From assembly GCF_003201655.1 (NCBI RefSeq), contig NZ_QJJU01000003.1, positions 124,001 through 188,000 of the forward strand: a stretch of 64,000 bases of DNA, in the 5' to 3' direction. Both the position numbers and the translations under genes were made by a program. The notes beneath the pieces were generated by a model. It saw only the letters and a list, made by a program, of their open reading frames with translations. It did no database searches and was not told the DNA's origin. Origin of the DNA: Mycolicibacterium moriokaense. GTDB lineage: Bacteria > Actinomycetota > Actinomycetes > Mycobacteriales > Mycobacteriaceae. Below are positions 45,301-54,494 of this stretch, piece by piece; position 1 is the first letter of the stretch, and each line of letters opens with the position of its first letter.

Positions 45301-46205
45301 ACACAAGAACAGCCATCATCACCGGCGCCACGTCGGGACTCGGGCTCGAGTGCGCCCGCGCGCTGCTGCACGACGACCCGTCCTGGCACGTCGTGCTCCC
45401 GGTCCGCGACACCGCGCGCGGCGCCGATGCGGTCAAGGAACTGGGCGAACCGCAGCGCTGCACCTTGATGCCGATGGACCTCGCGTCGTTGGCGTCGGTG
45501 CGCGCTTTCGTCGAAGACTTTCGCGCCGCGACGCTTCCGCCGCTACACGCAATCGTGTGCAATGCGGGCGTGCAGGTGACGAACCGCGAGTGGACCGAGG
45601 ACGGCGTCGAGATGACGTTCGGTGTCAACCATCTCGGCCATTTCACGCTCGTGCAAGGCCTTCTCGACGAGCTTGCACGCCCTGCGCGCATCGTCGTCGT
45701 CAGTAGTGGCACCCACGACCCGTCCAAGCACACCGGCATGCCTGACCCGAGCTACACCTCGGCATCCGACGTCGCGCATCCGCGCGCCGATCAGTCTCCT
45801 GACGGCCGCCGTCGCTACACCACGTCCAAGCTCTGCAATGTGCTCTTCACCTACGAGCTCGACCGGCGGCTCGGCCACGGCGGTCAGGGCGTCACCGTCA
45901 ATGCGTTCGATCCAGGTCTGATGCCGGGCTCCGGGCTGGCCCGCGACTACCCGCCGTTGCAGCGACTCGCGTGGCGCTATCTGCTGCCCGCGCTGAGGGT
46001 GTTGCCGGGTGTGCGCAGCACCCGCACCTCCGGCCGATACCTGGCGGCGTTGACGAACGACGCCCGCTTCGACGGTGTCACGGGTGAGTACTTCGACGGG
46101 ATTCGGCCGATCCGGTCGTCGGCGGACTCGTACGACCGTGACAAGGCGCTCGACCTCTGGGAGACCAGCGAACGACTGCTCACGCAGTGCCCTAAAGGGC
46201 GTTGA
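45297..46205 (+). CDS. Short-chain dehydrogenase/reductase
   Basis: A 302-residue SDR. Cofactor motif 'TGATSGLG' (9-16), 'CNAGVQ' near 88, and catalytic Tyr/Lys in 'RRYTTSKLCN' near 178-187 with Ser ('VVSSGTH') near 140. The general shape is that of the protochlorophyllide-reductase/retinol-dehydrogenase-like SDRs. The GTG start has a TTGGAGG site in the TetR gene. The end overlaps the convergent DUF202 gene by 14 bp. Substrate unknown. Confidence 0.87.
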   Translation: MNTRTAIITGATSGLGLECARALLHDDPSWHVVLPVRDTARGADAVKELGEPQRCTLMPMDLASLASVRAFVEDFRAATLPPLHAIVCNAGVQVTNREWTEDGVEMTFGVNHLGHFTLVQGLLDELARPARIVVVSSGTHDPSKHTGMPDPSYTSASDVAHPRADQSPDGRRRYTTSKLCNVLFTYELDRRLGHGGQGVTVNAFDPGLMPGSGLARDYPPLQRLAWRYLLPALRVLPGVRSTRTSGRYLAALTNDARFDGVTGEYFDGIRPIRSSADSYDRDKALDLWETSERLLTQCPKGR

Positions 46206-46482
46206 ACACCACGAGTAATGTCGCGAAGCCCGCGGTGGCCCATCCGAGTAGGTGGACTTCGATCATGGGTGCGACGGTGATGCGCTTCGCCCGCCGCTGA
46301 CCGAGCCAAACGGCGAGTAGCGCCAGTAGCGCCCCCACAACCACCAGCACAGTCCGCTCCGCCGTGAGCGGACCGTGGCCAAGCAGCGGAAGCGCACCGA
46401 CGCCAAGGAAGGCGAATGCGTTTCGCTCCCAGGACAATTGGGTTCGCTCTGCTTGTAGGCCTGGCCTTTCCGGCGGATTCAT
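46192..46482 (-). CDS. DUF202 membrane protein
   Basis: A 96-residue protein with the DUF202 opening 'QAERTQLSWERNAFAFLGVG' (10-29) and two to three membrane helices. Function is unknown in bacteria. The family resembles the small VTC1-like membrane module. It starts inside the stop of another DUF202 gene (ATGA), so the two form a coupled pair. Confidence 0.75.
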   Translation of the reverse strand: MNPPERPGLQAERTQLSWERNAFAFLGVGALPLLGHGPLTAERTVLVVVGALLALLAVWLGQRRAKRITVAPMIEVHLLGWATAGFATLLVVFNAL

Positions 46483-46826
46483 GGCTGCACGGAGATCACG
46501 ACGATCAACGCGATCGCCACTGCGACGATGACGCAGCCAAGCAGCACCGGCATCCACGATCTCGGCAGTTCGACGCCCCGGCGCATCGCGATTTGCACCT
46601 TCTGCCACCGCCCCACTGCCAGCACCGCCAGCACCCCGCCTGCCACCGTCAGCACCGTCCCGAGTCCGTGTCGGAAACCCGGAATGGAAAGGGCGGGGAC
46701 AAGTTGGACAACTGCGACGCCACCAGCGAGTAGCGCCAGCGCGGTGCGGATCCAGGCCAAGAACGTCCGCTCGTTGGCAAGCGTGAAGCGATAATCCAGC
46801 TCTCGCGTTTCCTCGCTCGGCTCCAT
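46479..46826 (-). CDS. DUF202/YidH-like membrane protein
   Basis: A 115-residue membrane protein with 'RFTLANERTFLAWIRTALAL' (13-32), the DUF202/YidH signature, and three predicted helices. ATG 46826 is preferred; the longer reading extends into the divergent MFS gene. Paired with the next DUF202 gene, it probably makes a hetero-oligomer. Role unknown. Confidence 0.78.
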   Translation of the reverse strand: MEPSEETRELDYRFTLANERTFLAWIRTALALLAGGVAVVQLVPALSIPGFRHGLGTVLTVAGGVLAVLAVGRWQKVQIAMRRGVELPRSWMPVLLGCVIVAVAIALIVVISVQP

Positions 46827-46866
46827 GTGCCCACACACTAGAACTGCGAGATGGCCATCGTCGGTA

Positions 46867-48051
46867 ATGTCGGTATATGTGGCGCAGGACCGGCGGGCGC
46901 GGATCGCGACCGCGGCGCTGTTCCTGACCAACGGCGCGATCTTCGCCAACCTGCTGCCCCGTTATCCCGAGATAAAGGCCGACCTGCACCTGTCCAACGC
47001 GGTCTACGGCGCGGCGATCGCCGCGTTCTCCGGCGGCGCTCTGATGGCCGGGCTTGCCGCCGCGACGCTGATCCGGAGATACCGCTCGTCGCGGGTAGCG
47101 GTGGTCGGCACGATCGGCATAGCGGCGTTCGTTGTCGTCGCAAGCGTGGCGACCACGCCGCTGGTGTTGGCTGGCGCACTGTTCGTAGCCGGGGCCTCGG
47201 ACGCGATCACCGATGTTGCGCAAAACGCGCACGCCCTTCGGGTGCAGCGCAACTACGGACGGTCGATCATCAACTCGTTTCACGCGGTGTGGGCGGTCGG
47301 CGCGATAGTCGGTGGCTTGATGGGTGCGGCGGCGATTGCACTGCACATCTCCCGCACAACGCATTTGACGATCGCCGCGGTGGTGTTCAGCGCCGTCGCT
47401 GTCGTCGCCTACCCATATCTGTTGGGCGGCGCCGACCACGAGGACCACCCGTCGGCCGGCACTTCGCGTGGGGGAGGCGCGGGCATCGCCGTGTATGCCA
47501 CCCTGCTGGCGCTGGTGGTCATTTCGATCGCAGGGGCGACGGTCGAGGACGCGGGGAGCTCATGGGCAACGCTGTATCTACGTGACTCCCTCGGCGCGCC
47601 GGGACCGGTCGCGGCGTTCGGCTACGTCGCGCTTGTCGGTTTCATGTTTGTCGGCCGGCTGGTCGGCGACCGGCTTGTCGACCGATTCGGCGAGCGCTCG
47701 GTGGTGCGGACAGGTGGGCTCATCACGGCGGTCGGAATGGGCTGCGCGCTGGCGTTTCCCAGTGTGCCCGGCACGATCGCCGGGTTTGCGGCCGCCGGTC
47801 TCGGCGTCGCCACGCTGATCCCGGCCGCGATGCACGGTGCCGATCAACTGCCGGGAATGCGACCGGGCACCGGCCTGACAGCGGTGACCTGGCTCATGCG
47901 TGTCGGCTTCTTCGGCGCACCGCTGATCGTCGGAGTCGTCGCCGACGCGACGAGTCTCCGTGTCGGGCTGTTGTCCGTGCCGATTGCCGGATTGGTGGCG
48001 GTGGCGCTGGCAGGCGCGCTCAGTGCGCGGCGCCGAGCATCTCAATCGTGA
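46867..48051 (+). CDS. MFS transporter
   Basis: A 394-residue protein with about 12 hydrophobic helices. It has a cytoplasmic basic loop 'IRRYRSSR' after helix 2 and a second 'DRLVDRFGERSVVRTGG' loop at the midpoint repeat, as in major-facilitator exporters (YbjJ-like group). ATG 46867 is chosen. The last 32 bp overlap the convergent SMR gene. Substrate unknown; a drug or metabolite is likely. Confidence 0.85.
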   Translation: MSVYVAQDRRARIATAALFLTNGAIFANLLPRYPEIKADLHLSNAVYGAAIAAFSGGALMAGLAAATLIRRYRSSRVAVVGTIGIAAFVVVASVATTPLVLAGALFVAGASDAITDVAQNAHALRVQRNYGRSIINSFHAVWAVGAIVGGLMGAAAIALHISRTTHLTIAAVVFSAVAVVAYPYLLGGADHEDHPSAGTSRGGGAGIAVYATLLALVVISIAGATVEDAGSSWATLYLRDSLGAPGPVAAFGYVALVGFMFVGRLVGDRLVDRFGERSVVRTGGLITAVGMGCALAFPSVPGTIAGFAAAGLGVATLIPAAMHGADQLPGMRPGTGLTAVTWLMRVGFFGAPLIVGVVADATSLRVGLLSVPIAGLVAVALAGALSARRRASQS

Positions 48052-48343
48052 GGACGCCAGCCACGATCAGCGCGATGCCGAGCCCCATCACCAAGGTGAG
48101 CGGTTCATGGAAGAGGAATCGAGCGACGACGGCGACCAGGGCGACACCGCAGGCGGTCCAGATGCCGTAGGCGATGCCGACCGGCATCCCCATCGACAAC
48201 GACAACCACAGCAGATAGAACGACGCGAGGTAGCCCGCGATCACCGGCGCGATCCAGGCCTTCCGGCGGAACCCGTCGGAGGCGCGCAGCGACAGCGTCG
48301 CGGCTACCTCGATCAGAATCGCGCCCGCCAGCGCCCACCACAT
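48020..48343 (-). CDS. SMR efflux protein, partner 2
   Basis: A 107-residue four-helix small multidrug resistance protein. The essential Glu is in 'LIEVAATLSLRAS' (about residue 12), with 'GIAYGIWTACG' in helix 3. It starts on the stop of the other SMR gene (TGATG), implying a heterodimeric pump as in other paired SMR systems. Its end overlaps the convergent MFS gene by 32 bp. Confidence 0.87.
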   Translation of the reverse strand: MWWALAGAILIEVAATLSLRASDGFRRKAWIAPVIAGYLASFYLLWLSLSMGMPVGIAYGIWTACGVALVAVVARFLFHEPLTLVMGLGIALIVAGVLTIEMLGAAH

Positions 48344-48681
48344 CACGGCTCGTGCGCGGCGGCCGGCCGCGATCCGAACTCGACGAGCAGTACTCCGGCG
48401 ATGATCAGCCCAATTCCCGCCGCGATGGGCCAGGTGAACGCGTCCCCGAATATTGCGGCGGCCAAGACGGCGGTGGCCGCGGTGCCCGACGCACCCCAGA
48501 TGCCGTATGCCACGCCGACCGGCATGCCCGCCCGCAGCACCATCGTCAGCAGCACGAACGAGCCGACATAACCCGCCACCACGAGCAGAAGCCACACCGA
48601 ATGGTCTTGGGATGCGCGCAAAGACAGCGTCGCCGCAACTTCGACCGCGATGGCCGCGAAGAGCAGCGCCCATGTCCGCAC
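48343..48681 (-). CDS. SMR efflux protein, partner 1
   Basis: A 112-residue SMR protein with essential Glu in 'AVEVAATLSLRAS' (about 14), 'GVAYGIWGASG' in helix 3 and four membrane segments. GTG 48681 is the start. Together with the coupled downstream copy it forms a pair encoding a proton-driven exporter. Such pairs export cationic drugs or, in the SugE/Gdx branch, guanidinium compounds; which applies here is not clear. Confidence 0.87.
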   Translation of the reverse strand: MRTWALLFAAIAVEVAATLSLRASQDHSVWLLLVVAGYVGSFVLLTMVLRAGMPVGVAYGIWGASGTAATAVLAAAIFGDAFTWPIAAGIGLIIAGVLLVEFGSRPAAAHEP

Positions 48682-48795
48682 GCGACCAAACCTATGTCAC
48701 GCCCGTCAGATAGCGCGGTCCTGGAGCGAACACACCACGACACACGTGATACGAATCTCCCCGCCGTCGTTGCTATCCATCGCTAACCTCTGGGC

Positions 48796-50334
48796 ATGAG
48801 CACCGTTGTGGAGACCGCCCACGGCCCGGTCCGCGGCGTCGACGACGGTCGTATCGCCTGGTGGAAGGGGGTGCGCTATGGGGCCCCGCCTACCGGCGAC
48901 CTACGGTGGCGGGCGCCCGAGCCGCCCGAGCCATGGCGCGAGATCGCCGATGCGAGCGCCTTCGGGCCGGTCTGTCCCCAACCGGTGGAGCCCCGGATCC
49001 CCATCGACCTTGGCGCGCCTCAGGGCGACGACTGCCTGACGCTCAACATCTGGGCGTCCTCCGAGATCGACTGCGGTGACCGCAGGCCGGTGATGGTGTG
49101 GATTCACGGTGGGGCTTACGTGCTTGGTTCGGCGAACCAGCCGCTGTACGACGGACGGGCGTTCGCCGATTCGGGCGACGTCGTTGTCGTCACCGTGAAT
49201 TACCGGCTCGGCGCATTCGGATTCCTGGATCTGTCGTCGTTCAGCACACCGGGGCGCCGATTCGACACCAACGTCGGGATGCGCGACGTGCTGCATGCCC
49301 TGCACTGGGTCCGCGACAACATCGCCGCTTTCGGCGGTGACCCCGATCGCGTCACGTTGTTCGGCGAGTCTGCAGGCGCGGGCATCGTCACCACCTTGCT
49401 GACCAGCCCGGCCGCCGAGGGACTGTTCGCGGGCGCGATCGCGCAGAGCTCACCGGCCACCTCGGTGTACGACGCGAGCCGGGCCCGCCGGGTCGCGGAG
49501 CAGTACCTCGCCGCACTTGGCATCGGCGACAACGACATCGACCGTTTGACCGATGCGCCGGTCGACGCGCTGATCGCTGCGTCGCGGTCGTTGTTCAACG
49601 ACGTGCCGCTGCAGAATCCCGGCACATTGGCGTTCGTCCCGATCGTCGACGGCGATCTGGTACCGGACAACCCGGTAAAGCTTGCCCGCGAGGGCCGGTC
49701 TCATCCGGTCCCGTTGATCATCGGCACGAACAAGCACGAGGCGGCGCTGTTCCGGTTCATGAAGTCCCCGCTGATGCCCATCACACCCGAGGCCATCAGC
49801 GCGATGTTCGCCCAGATGGCCGCGGAGCAGCCTGATGTGGTGCTGCCGACGGACGATCTGCTCGGCACCGCGTACCCGGGCTTGCGGGGAAAGGCCAGGG
49901 GAATGGGCGTGGCGCGCGATGTCGGTTTCCGGATGCCTTCGGTATGGCTGGCCGAAGGACACAGCGCCGTCGCACCGGTATACCTATACCGATTCGATTG
50001 GGCCACAACGATGTTGCGACTACTGCGGCTCGGCGGTGCGCACGCCACCGAACTGCCGTTCGTGTGGGGCAACCTCGTCGCCGGTCCAAAGGACCCGACA
50101 TTTCGGCTTGGTGGGATGAAGACCGGCAAGGTGGTGTCGGCCCGAATCCAAGCTCGCTGGCGCAACTTCGCGACACAGGGCAAGCCGCTCGGACTGGATG
50201 GTGAACCCGAATGGCTGCCATATCAGGAAGCCGATCGGGCCTGCCTGGTGATCGACCGCCAGGACAGCGTCGCCAACGACGTCGACCTGCACATCCGGTC
50301 GGCCTGGGGCAGTGACGTGCTCAGCTTCCGGTAG
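48796..50334 (+). CDS. Type B carboxylesterase
   Basis: A 512-residue alpha/beta-hydrolase. The oxyanion motif is 'WIHGGAYVLGSA' (103-114), nucleophile Ser192 in 'GESAGAG', the acid near 'TNKHEAALFRF', and the His in 'HATELPFVWG' near 417. No signal peptide, so intracellular. It would hydrolyse esters of a broad kind. 461 bp upstream the convergent and divergent genes end; the 114-bp gap to the SMR gene contains no other ORF. Confidence 0.9.
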   Translation: MSTVVETAHGPVRGVDDGRIAWWKGVRYGAPPTGDLRWRAPEPPEPWREIADASAFGPVCPQPVEPRIPIDLGAPQGDDCLTLNIWASSEIDCGDRRPVMVWIHGGAYVLGSANQPLYDGRAFADSGDVVVVTVNYRLGAFGFLDLSSFSTPGRRFDTNVGMRDVLHALHWVRDNIAAFGGDPDRVTLFGESAGAGIVTTLLTSPAAEGLFAGAIAQSSPATSVYDASRARRVAEQYLAALGIGDNDIDRLTDAPVDALIAASRSLFNDVPLQNPGTLAFVPIVDGDLVPDNPVKLAREGRSHPVPLIIGTNKHEAALFRFMKSPLMPITPEAISAMFAQMAAEQPDVVLPTDDLLGTAYPGLRGKARGMGVARDVGFRMPSVWLAEGHSAVAPVYLYRFDWATTMLRLLRLGGAHATELPFVWGNLVAGPKDPTFRLGGMKTGKVVSARIQARWRNFATQGKPLGLDGEPEWLPYQEADRACLVIDRQDSVANDVDLHIRSAWGSDVLSFR

Positions 50335-50371
50335 CGGCGCGCCAGCTAAACTCGCTGGGGGAGGTGTCATC

Positions 50372-51298
50372 GTGGACCTGGCAAAGGCGTTCTCGGACGT
50401 TCTGCCTCCGCTCATGCACGACCCGGTGACCTTCGCCGTTCCGTTCTTTGTCCTGCTGCTGATCATCGAGTGGACGGCAGCCCGCAAGCTCGCACGCACC
50501 GAGGCCGAGCAGGCGCCTTCAGGGGCCTACCTGCGGCCCGACGCGTGGGCCAGCGTCTGGATGGGCCTGGTGTCGGTCGGAACCAGCGGGGTGCTGAATG
50601 GGATCGCCCTGCTGGGCTATGCCGCGCTCTACGTCTACGTCGCTCCCTGGCACCTGCCTGCCACCGAGTGGTACACGTGGGTCATCGCCATCCTGGGCGT
50701 GGACTTCCTCTATTACTGGTATCACCGGATGGCACACCGCGTGCGAATCTTCTGGGCGACACATCAGGCCCATCACTCCAGCCAGTACTTCAACTTCGCC
50801 ACCGCGCTGCGGCAGAAATGGAACATCAGCGGCGACGTCTTTCTGCGCGCACTGCTGCCGCTGCTTGGCGTGCCGCCGTGGATGGTGTTCGCCAGCTTCT
50901 CGATCAACCTCATCTACCAGTTCTGGATTCACACCGAGCGCATCGGAAAGCTCTGGCGACCAATCGAATTCATCTTCAATACGGCATCGCATCACCGAGT
51001 GCACCACGGCATGGACCAGCAGTACCTCGACAAGAACTACGGCGGAATTCTGATCGTGTGGGATAGAGCATTTCAGTCGTTCCAGCCAGAGACCACGCGG
51101 CCGCACTACGGCCTCACCAAACAGGTCGATACGTTCAACATCTGGAAGCTGCAGACCCACGAGTACGTGGCGATCGCGCGCGATGTGCGCACCGCGACGC
51201 GCTGGCGCGACCGACTCGGCTACATCTTCGGACCACCTGGATGGGTGGCCGCCGAACGTCGACTTGATGTAGAGGAAACGGCGAAAGTTCGCACATAA
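50372..51298 (+). CDS. Membrane fatty-acid hydroxylase/sterol desaturase family protein
   Basis: A 308-residue integral-membrane di-iron enzyme with the His-box pattern of the family: 'HRMAH' (about 118-122), 'HQAHH' (131-135) and 'HHRVHH' (about 209-214). About four membrane helices precede and surround them. It hydroxylates or desaturates a lipid with O2. GTG 50372 follows GGGGGAGG, which decides the start. Substrate not known. Confidence 0.87.
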   Translation: MDLAKAFSDVLPPLMHDPVTFAVPFFVLLLIIEWTAARKLARTEAEQAPSGAYLRPDAWASVWMGLVSVGTSGVLNGIALLGYAALYVYVAPWHLPATEWYTWVIAILGVDFLYYWYHRMAHRVRIFWATHQAHHSSQYFNFATALRQKWNISGDVFLRALLPLLGVPPWMVFASFSINLIYQFWIHTERIGKLWRPIEFIFNTASHHRVHHGMDQQYLDKNYGGILIVWDRAFQSFQPETTRPHYGLTKQVDTFNIWKLQTHEYVAIARDVRTATRWRDRLGYIFGPPGWVAAERRLDVEETAKVRT

Positions 51299-51319
51299 GT
51301 CGACGCTCGACCGGGAAGT

Positions 51320-51811
51320 ATGAACCCCATGGATGTCAAAGAGGTTCTGCTGCCAGGCGTCGGCCTGCGGTTCGAATTCGAGAACCACGACGGTGACCGC
51401 ATCGGCGTCGTCGCCAGGCGTACCGGTGAATTCGAGATCGTGGTGTATCCCAAGCACGACCCCGACCGGGCCCAACAAGTCTTCCGGCTCACCGAGGACG
51501 AGGCAGAAGCGCTGGCCCAGATTCTCGGCGCGCCGCGCATCGCCGAACGATTCGCCGATTTGACCCGAGAAGTGCCCGGCCTGCGGGCCGGCCAGGTTGT
51601 CATCCGTCCCGGCGGCGCGTTCGTCGACCGGCCGCTCGGCGACACCCGGGCCCGCACCCGCACCGGCGCGTCCATCGTGGCGATCGTCCGAGACGATGAG
51701 GTCATCGCGTCTCCCGGTCCGTCCGAGACGCTGCGGGCCGGCGACGTGTTGGTGGTGATCGGCACCGACGACGGCATCGCGGGCGTCGAAGACATCGTGG
51801 GTCAAGGCTGA
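51320..51811 (+). CDS. RCK_C (TrkA-C) regulatory subunit, KhtT-like
   Basis: A 163-residue protein with an N-terminal KhtT-type domain and a C-terminal TrkA-C/RCK_C domain (about 75-163, ending 'LRAGDVLVVIGTDDGIAGVE'). It should bind a nucleotide or c-di-AMP-like ligand and gate the antiporter encoded 3 bp downstream. Start ATG 51320 (a Met three codons later is possible). Confidence 0.85.
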   Translation: MNPMDVKEVLLPGVGLRFEFENHDGDRIGVVARRTGEFEIVVYPKHDPDRAQQVFRLTEDEAEALAQILGAPRIAERFADLTREVPGLRAGQVVIRPGGAFVDRPLGDTRARTRTGASIVAIVRDDEVIASPGPSETLRAGDVLVVIGTDDGIAGVEDIVGQG

Positions 51812-51814
51812 CCG

Positions 51815-52966
51815 GTGCAGATATCGGCGACGCTGCTGCTCGAGCTCGGCGTCATCCTCACGGTGCTTACCGTGCTGGGCACTGCCGCGCGCCGATTCGC
51901 GCTGTCGCCGATTCCGCTGTACCTGGCGGCCGGGCTCGCACTCGGCGAGGGAGGTATCGCACCCATCCCGTCCGCCACCCAGTTCGTCAGCACCGGGGCA
52001 TCCATCGGCGTGGTGCTGTTGCTACTCACCCTCGGACTGGACTTCTCCATCGGAGAGTTCGCCAGCAGCCTGCGCCGCCACTTACCGTCCGCGTGGGTCG
52101 ACCTGTTGCTCAACGCCGCGCCCGGCGCCATCGCCGGCTGGCTGCTCGGCCTCAACGGTGTCGGCATCCTGGCCCTGGCCGGCGTCACGTACATCTCGTC
52201 GTCGGGTGTGATCGCGCGGCTGCTGTCCGACCTGCGCAGGCTTGGCAACAGGGAAACCCCGGCCGTGCTGTCGATCCTGGTGTTGGAGGACTTCGCGATG
52301 GCGGCATACCTGCCGCTGCTGGCCGTGCTGGCCGCAGGCGGCACCTGGCTGGCCGCCCTGCTCGGCATGGCGATCGCCGTCGCGGCGCTCACCCTGGCGT
52401 TCGTCGCGTCGTACCGATGGGGCCATCACGTCGGGCGGATCGTTGCGCACCCCGACAACGAGCAGATGCTGCTGCGCATCCTCGGCCTGACGTTGATCGT
52501 CGCCGCGCTTGCCGAATTCGTGCATGCCTCCGCGGCGGTCGGTGCGTTCCTGGTCGGCCTGACGCTGACGGGTGAGTCGGCGCGCCGCGCGCGCATGGTG
52601 CTCAGCCCACTGCGCGACTTGTTCGCCGCGATCTTCTTCCTGGCCATCGGGGTGTCAGTGAACCCCGCCGATCTCGTCCCCATGCTGCCCGCCGCACTGC
52701 TGCTGGCGGTGGTGACCGCAGGGACGAAAGTGTTGACCGGTCAATTCGCCGCGCGCCGCGACGGCGTGGCCCGCCCCGGTCAGCTCCGCGCAGGCACCGC
52801 GCTGATCGCCCGCGGCGAATTCTCGCTCGTCATCATCGGGCTGGTCGGCACGTCGTTCGAAGACGTCGGCGCGGTTGCCACGCCATATGTGTTCATCCTT
52901 GCCATGGTCGGGCCCGTGCTGGCTCGGTTCACCGGCACCGGCGGAATACCGGTGCCCGCCCGGTGA
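51815..52966 (+). CDS. CPA2 K+/H+ antiporter, KhtU-like
   Basis: A 383-residue cation:proton antiporter with about 12 membrane helices: 'LLLLTLGLDFSIGEF' (near 67-81), 'VLEDFAMAAYLPLLAVLA' with the helix-5 acidic residue, and 'LIARGEFSLVI' near 330. With the RCK_C protein it forms a KhtTU-type K+ efflux system. GTG 51815 starts it three bases after the regulator's stop. Confidence 0.88.
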   Translation: MQISATLLLELGVILTVLTVLGTAARRFALSPIPLYLAAGLALGEGGIAPIPSATQFVSTGASIGVVLLLLTLGLDFSIGEFASSLRRHLPSAWVDLLLNAAPGAIAGWLLGLNGVGILALAGVTYISSSGVIARLLSDLRRLGNRETPAVLSILVLEDFAMAAYLPLLAVLAAGGTWLAALLGMAIAVAALTLAFVASYRWGHHVGRIVAHPDNEQMLLRILGLTLIVAALAEFVHASAAVGAFLVGLTLTGESARRARMVLSPLRDLFAAIFFLAIGVSVNPADLVPMLPAALLLAVVTAGTKVLTGQFAARRDGVARPGQLRAGTALIARGEFSLVIIGLVGTSFEDVGAVATPYVFILAMVGPVLARFTGTGGIPVPAR

Positions 52967-53008
52967 GATTCACGCCACGATGCGTGGCTACCCCGTAGTG
53001 TCCGCGAT

Positions 53009-54415
53009 GTGGAGACGGTGTTTGATGCCCACGTCGATCCGGGCCTGGTCGAACGTTCGCTTGCGGCAAGCACCTTCGGCTCGATGTGGCTCGACATTCC
53101 GCGGCCGGAATACCCGCAGGCAACCGGATCCGTCACCTGCGATCTGCTGGTTGTCGGCGGGGGCTACACCGGGCTTTGGGCCGCATTGCATGCCGCCCAG
53201 CGAAATCCGGATCGGCGCATCATGCTCATAGAGGCCAATCGGATCGGCTGGGCCGCGTCGGGCCGCAACGGAGGCTTCGTCGACGCGAGCTTGACACACG
53301 GGCTGGAGAACGGAAAGGCGCGCTGGCCCAACGAGATTGACACCATCGAGACGATGGGCGTGCAGAACCTGGATGGCATGCAGGCCGACATCGAGTCACT
53401 CGGACTCGACGTCGAATGGCAACGCACCGGCATGCTGTCGGTGGCCACGGAACCACATCAAGTCGATTGGCTCACCGAGGCAGCCGACCACGCCGAGGGA
53501 CTGTTCCTTGGCCTCGACGAAGTCCGCGACGAGGTTCATTCCCCGACCTACCTCGCGGGCCTGTACAACCCCGACACCACTGCAATCGTCCATCCGGCCA
53601 AGCTGGCGTTCGAACTGGCCCGCGCATGCCGGGACGCAGGTGTGCAGATCTACGAGCACACGAACGCGCAACGCCTCGAATCCACGATCGCCGCGCTGCG
53701 CGTCAAGTGCGGTGCGGCGATCATCACCTGCCGCAACGTCGTGCTTGCGACGAATGTCTTTGCGAGCCTGCTGAAGCGCAACCGGCTGCACACCGTCCCG
53801 GTGTACGACTACGTGTTGGCAACCGAGGCGCTTACCGACACCCAGCTCGAGCGCATCGGCTGGCGACACAGACAGGGAATTGGCGACTGCGCCAACCAAT
53901 TTCATTACTACCGCTTGACAATGGACAACCGCATCGTCTGGGGCGGCTACGACGCCGTCTACCACTTCGGCCGCAAGGTCGACGATCGCTACGAGGACCG
54001 GGCCGCCACGTATCGGCGGCTGGCCGCACACTTTTTCATCACCTTTCCTGCACTCGACGATGTCCGGTTCAGCCACCGCTGGGCGGGCGCCATCGACACC
54101 AACACTCGGTTCTGCGCGCACTGGGGGCTGGCACGTGACGGCCGGGTTGCCTACGCCAACGGGTTCACCGGTCTCGGTGTGGGTGCGGCGCGGTTCGCCG
54201 CCGACGTGTGCCTCGATCTCCTCGCTGGTGAGCCCACGGCACGCACCGAATTGGAGATGGTCCGTAGGCGGCCGTTGCCGTTTCCGCCGGAGCCGCTGGC
54301 CAGCATCGGTATCCAGGCGACGCGGTGGTCGCTGGATCGGGCCGACCACACAGCCGGGCAGCGCAACATCCTGCTGCGCACACTCGATGCGTTGGGGCTC
54401 GGGTTCGATTCCTGA
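53009..54415 (+). CDS. FAD-dependent amine/amino-acid oxidase-like protein
   Basis: A 468-residue flavoprotein of the DadA/GlpO/DAO type. The dinucleotide motif is 'VVGGGYTGLWAALHAAQ' (48-64), followed by 'ASGRNGGFVDAS', a characteristic sequence of amine-type oxidases, and a closing 'NGFTGLGVGAARFAADV'. It oxidises a C-N or C-C bond of a small amine or acid. GTG 53009 starts it; a 6-bp-arm symmetry (GCCACG-ATG-CGTGGC, 52974-52988) lies just upstream. Substrate unknown. Confidence 0.85.
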   Translation: METVFDAHVDPGLVERSLAASTFGSMWLDIPRPEYPQATGSVTCDLLVVGGGYTGLWAALHAAQRNPDRRIMLIEANRIGWAASGRNGGFVDASLTHGLENGKARWPNEIDTIETMGVQNLDGMQADIESLGLDVEWQRTGMLSVATEPHQVDWLTEAADHAEGLFLGLDEVRDEVHSPTYLAGLYNPDTTAIVHPAKLAFELARACRDAGVQIYEHTNAQRLESTIAALRVKCGAAIITCRNVVLATNVFASLLKRNRLHTVPVYDYVLATEALTDTQLERIGWRHRQGIGDCANQFHYYRLTMDNRIVWGGYDAVYHFGRKVDDRYEDRAATYRRLAAHFFITFPALDDVRFSHRWAGAIDTNTRFCAHWGLARDGRVAYANGFTGLGVGAARFAADVCLDLLAGEPTARTELEMVRRRPLPFPPEPLASIGIQATRWSLDRADHTAGQRNILLRTLDALGLGFDS

Positions 54416-54494
54416 CTCGTACTGGCTCGAAATGCCCTAGGCCACAGCCATGATCAGTAAGCTCAGCCGGGATCATGCGGAAAGGGGTCAGCAC

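Noticed and set aside
46416..46733. Plus-strand frame of 105 codons opposite the DUF202 genes
   Set aside because: His/Arg/Asp-rich shadow of two well-supported membrane protein genes.
48352..48786. Plus-strand frame of 144 codons opposite the first SMR gene
   Set aside because: Arg/Gly/Gln-rich shadow; the SMR gene has its essential Glu and four helices.
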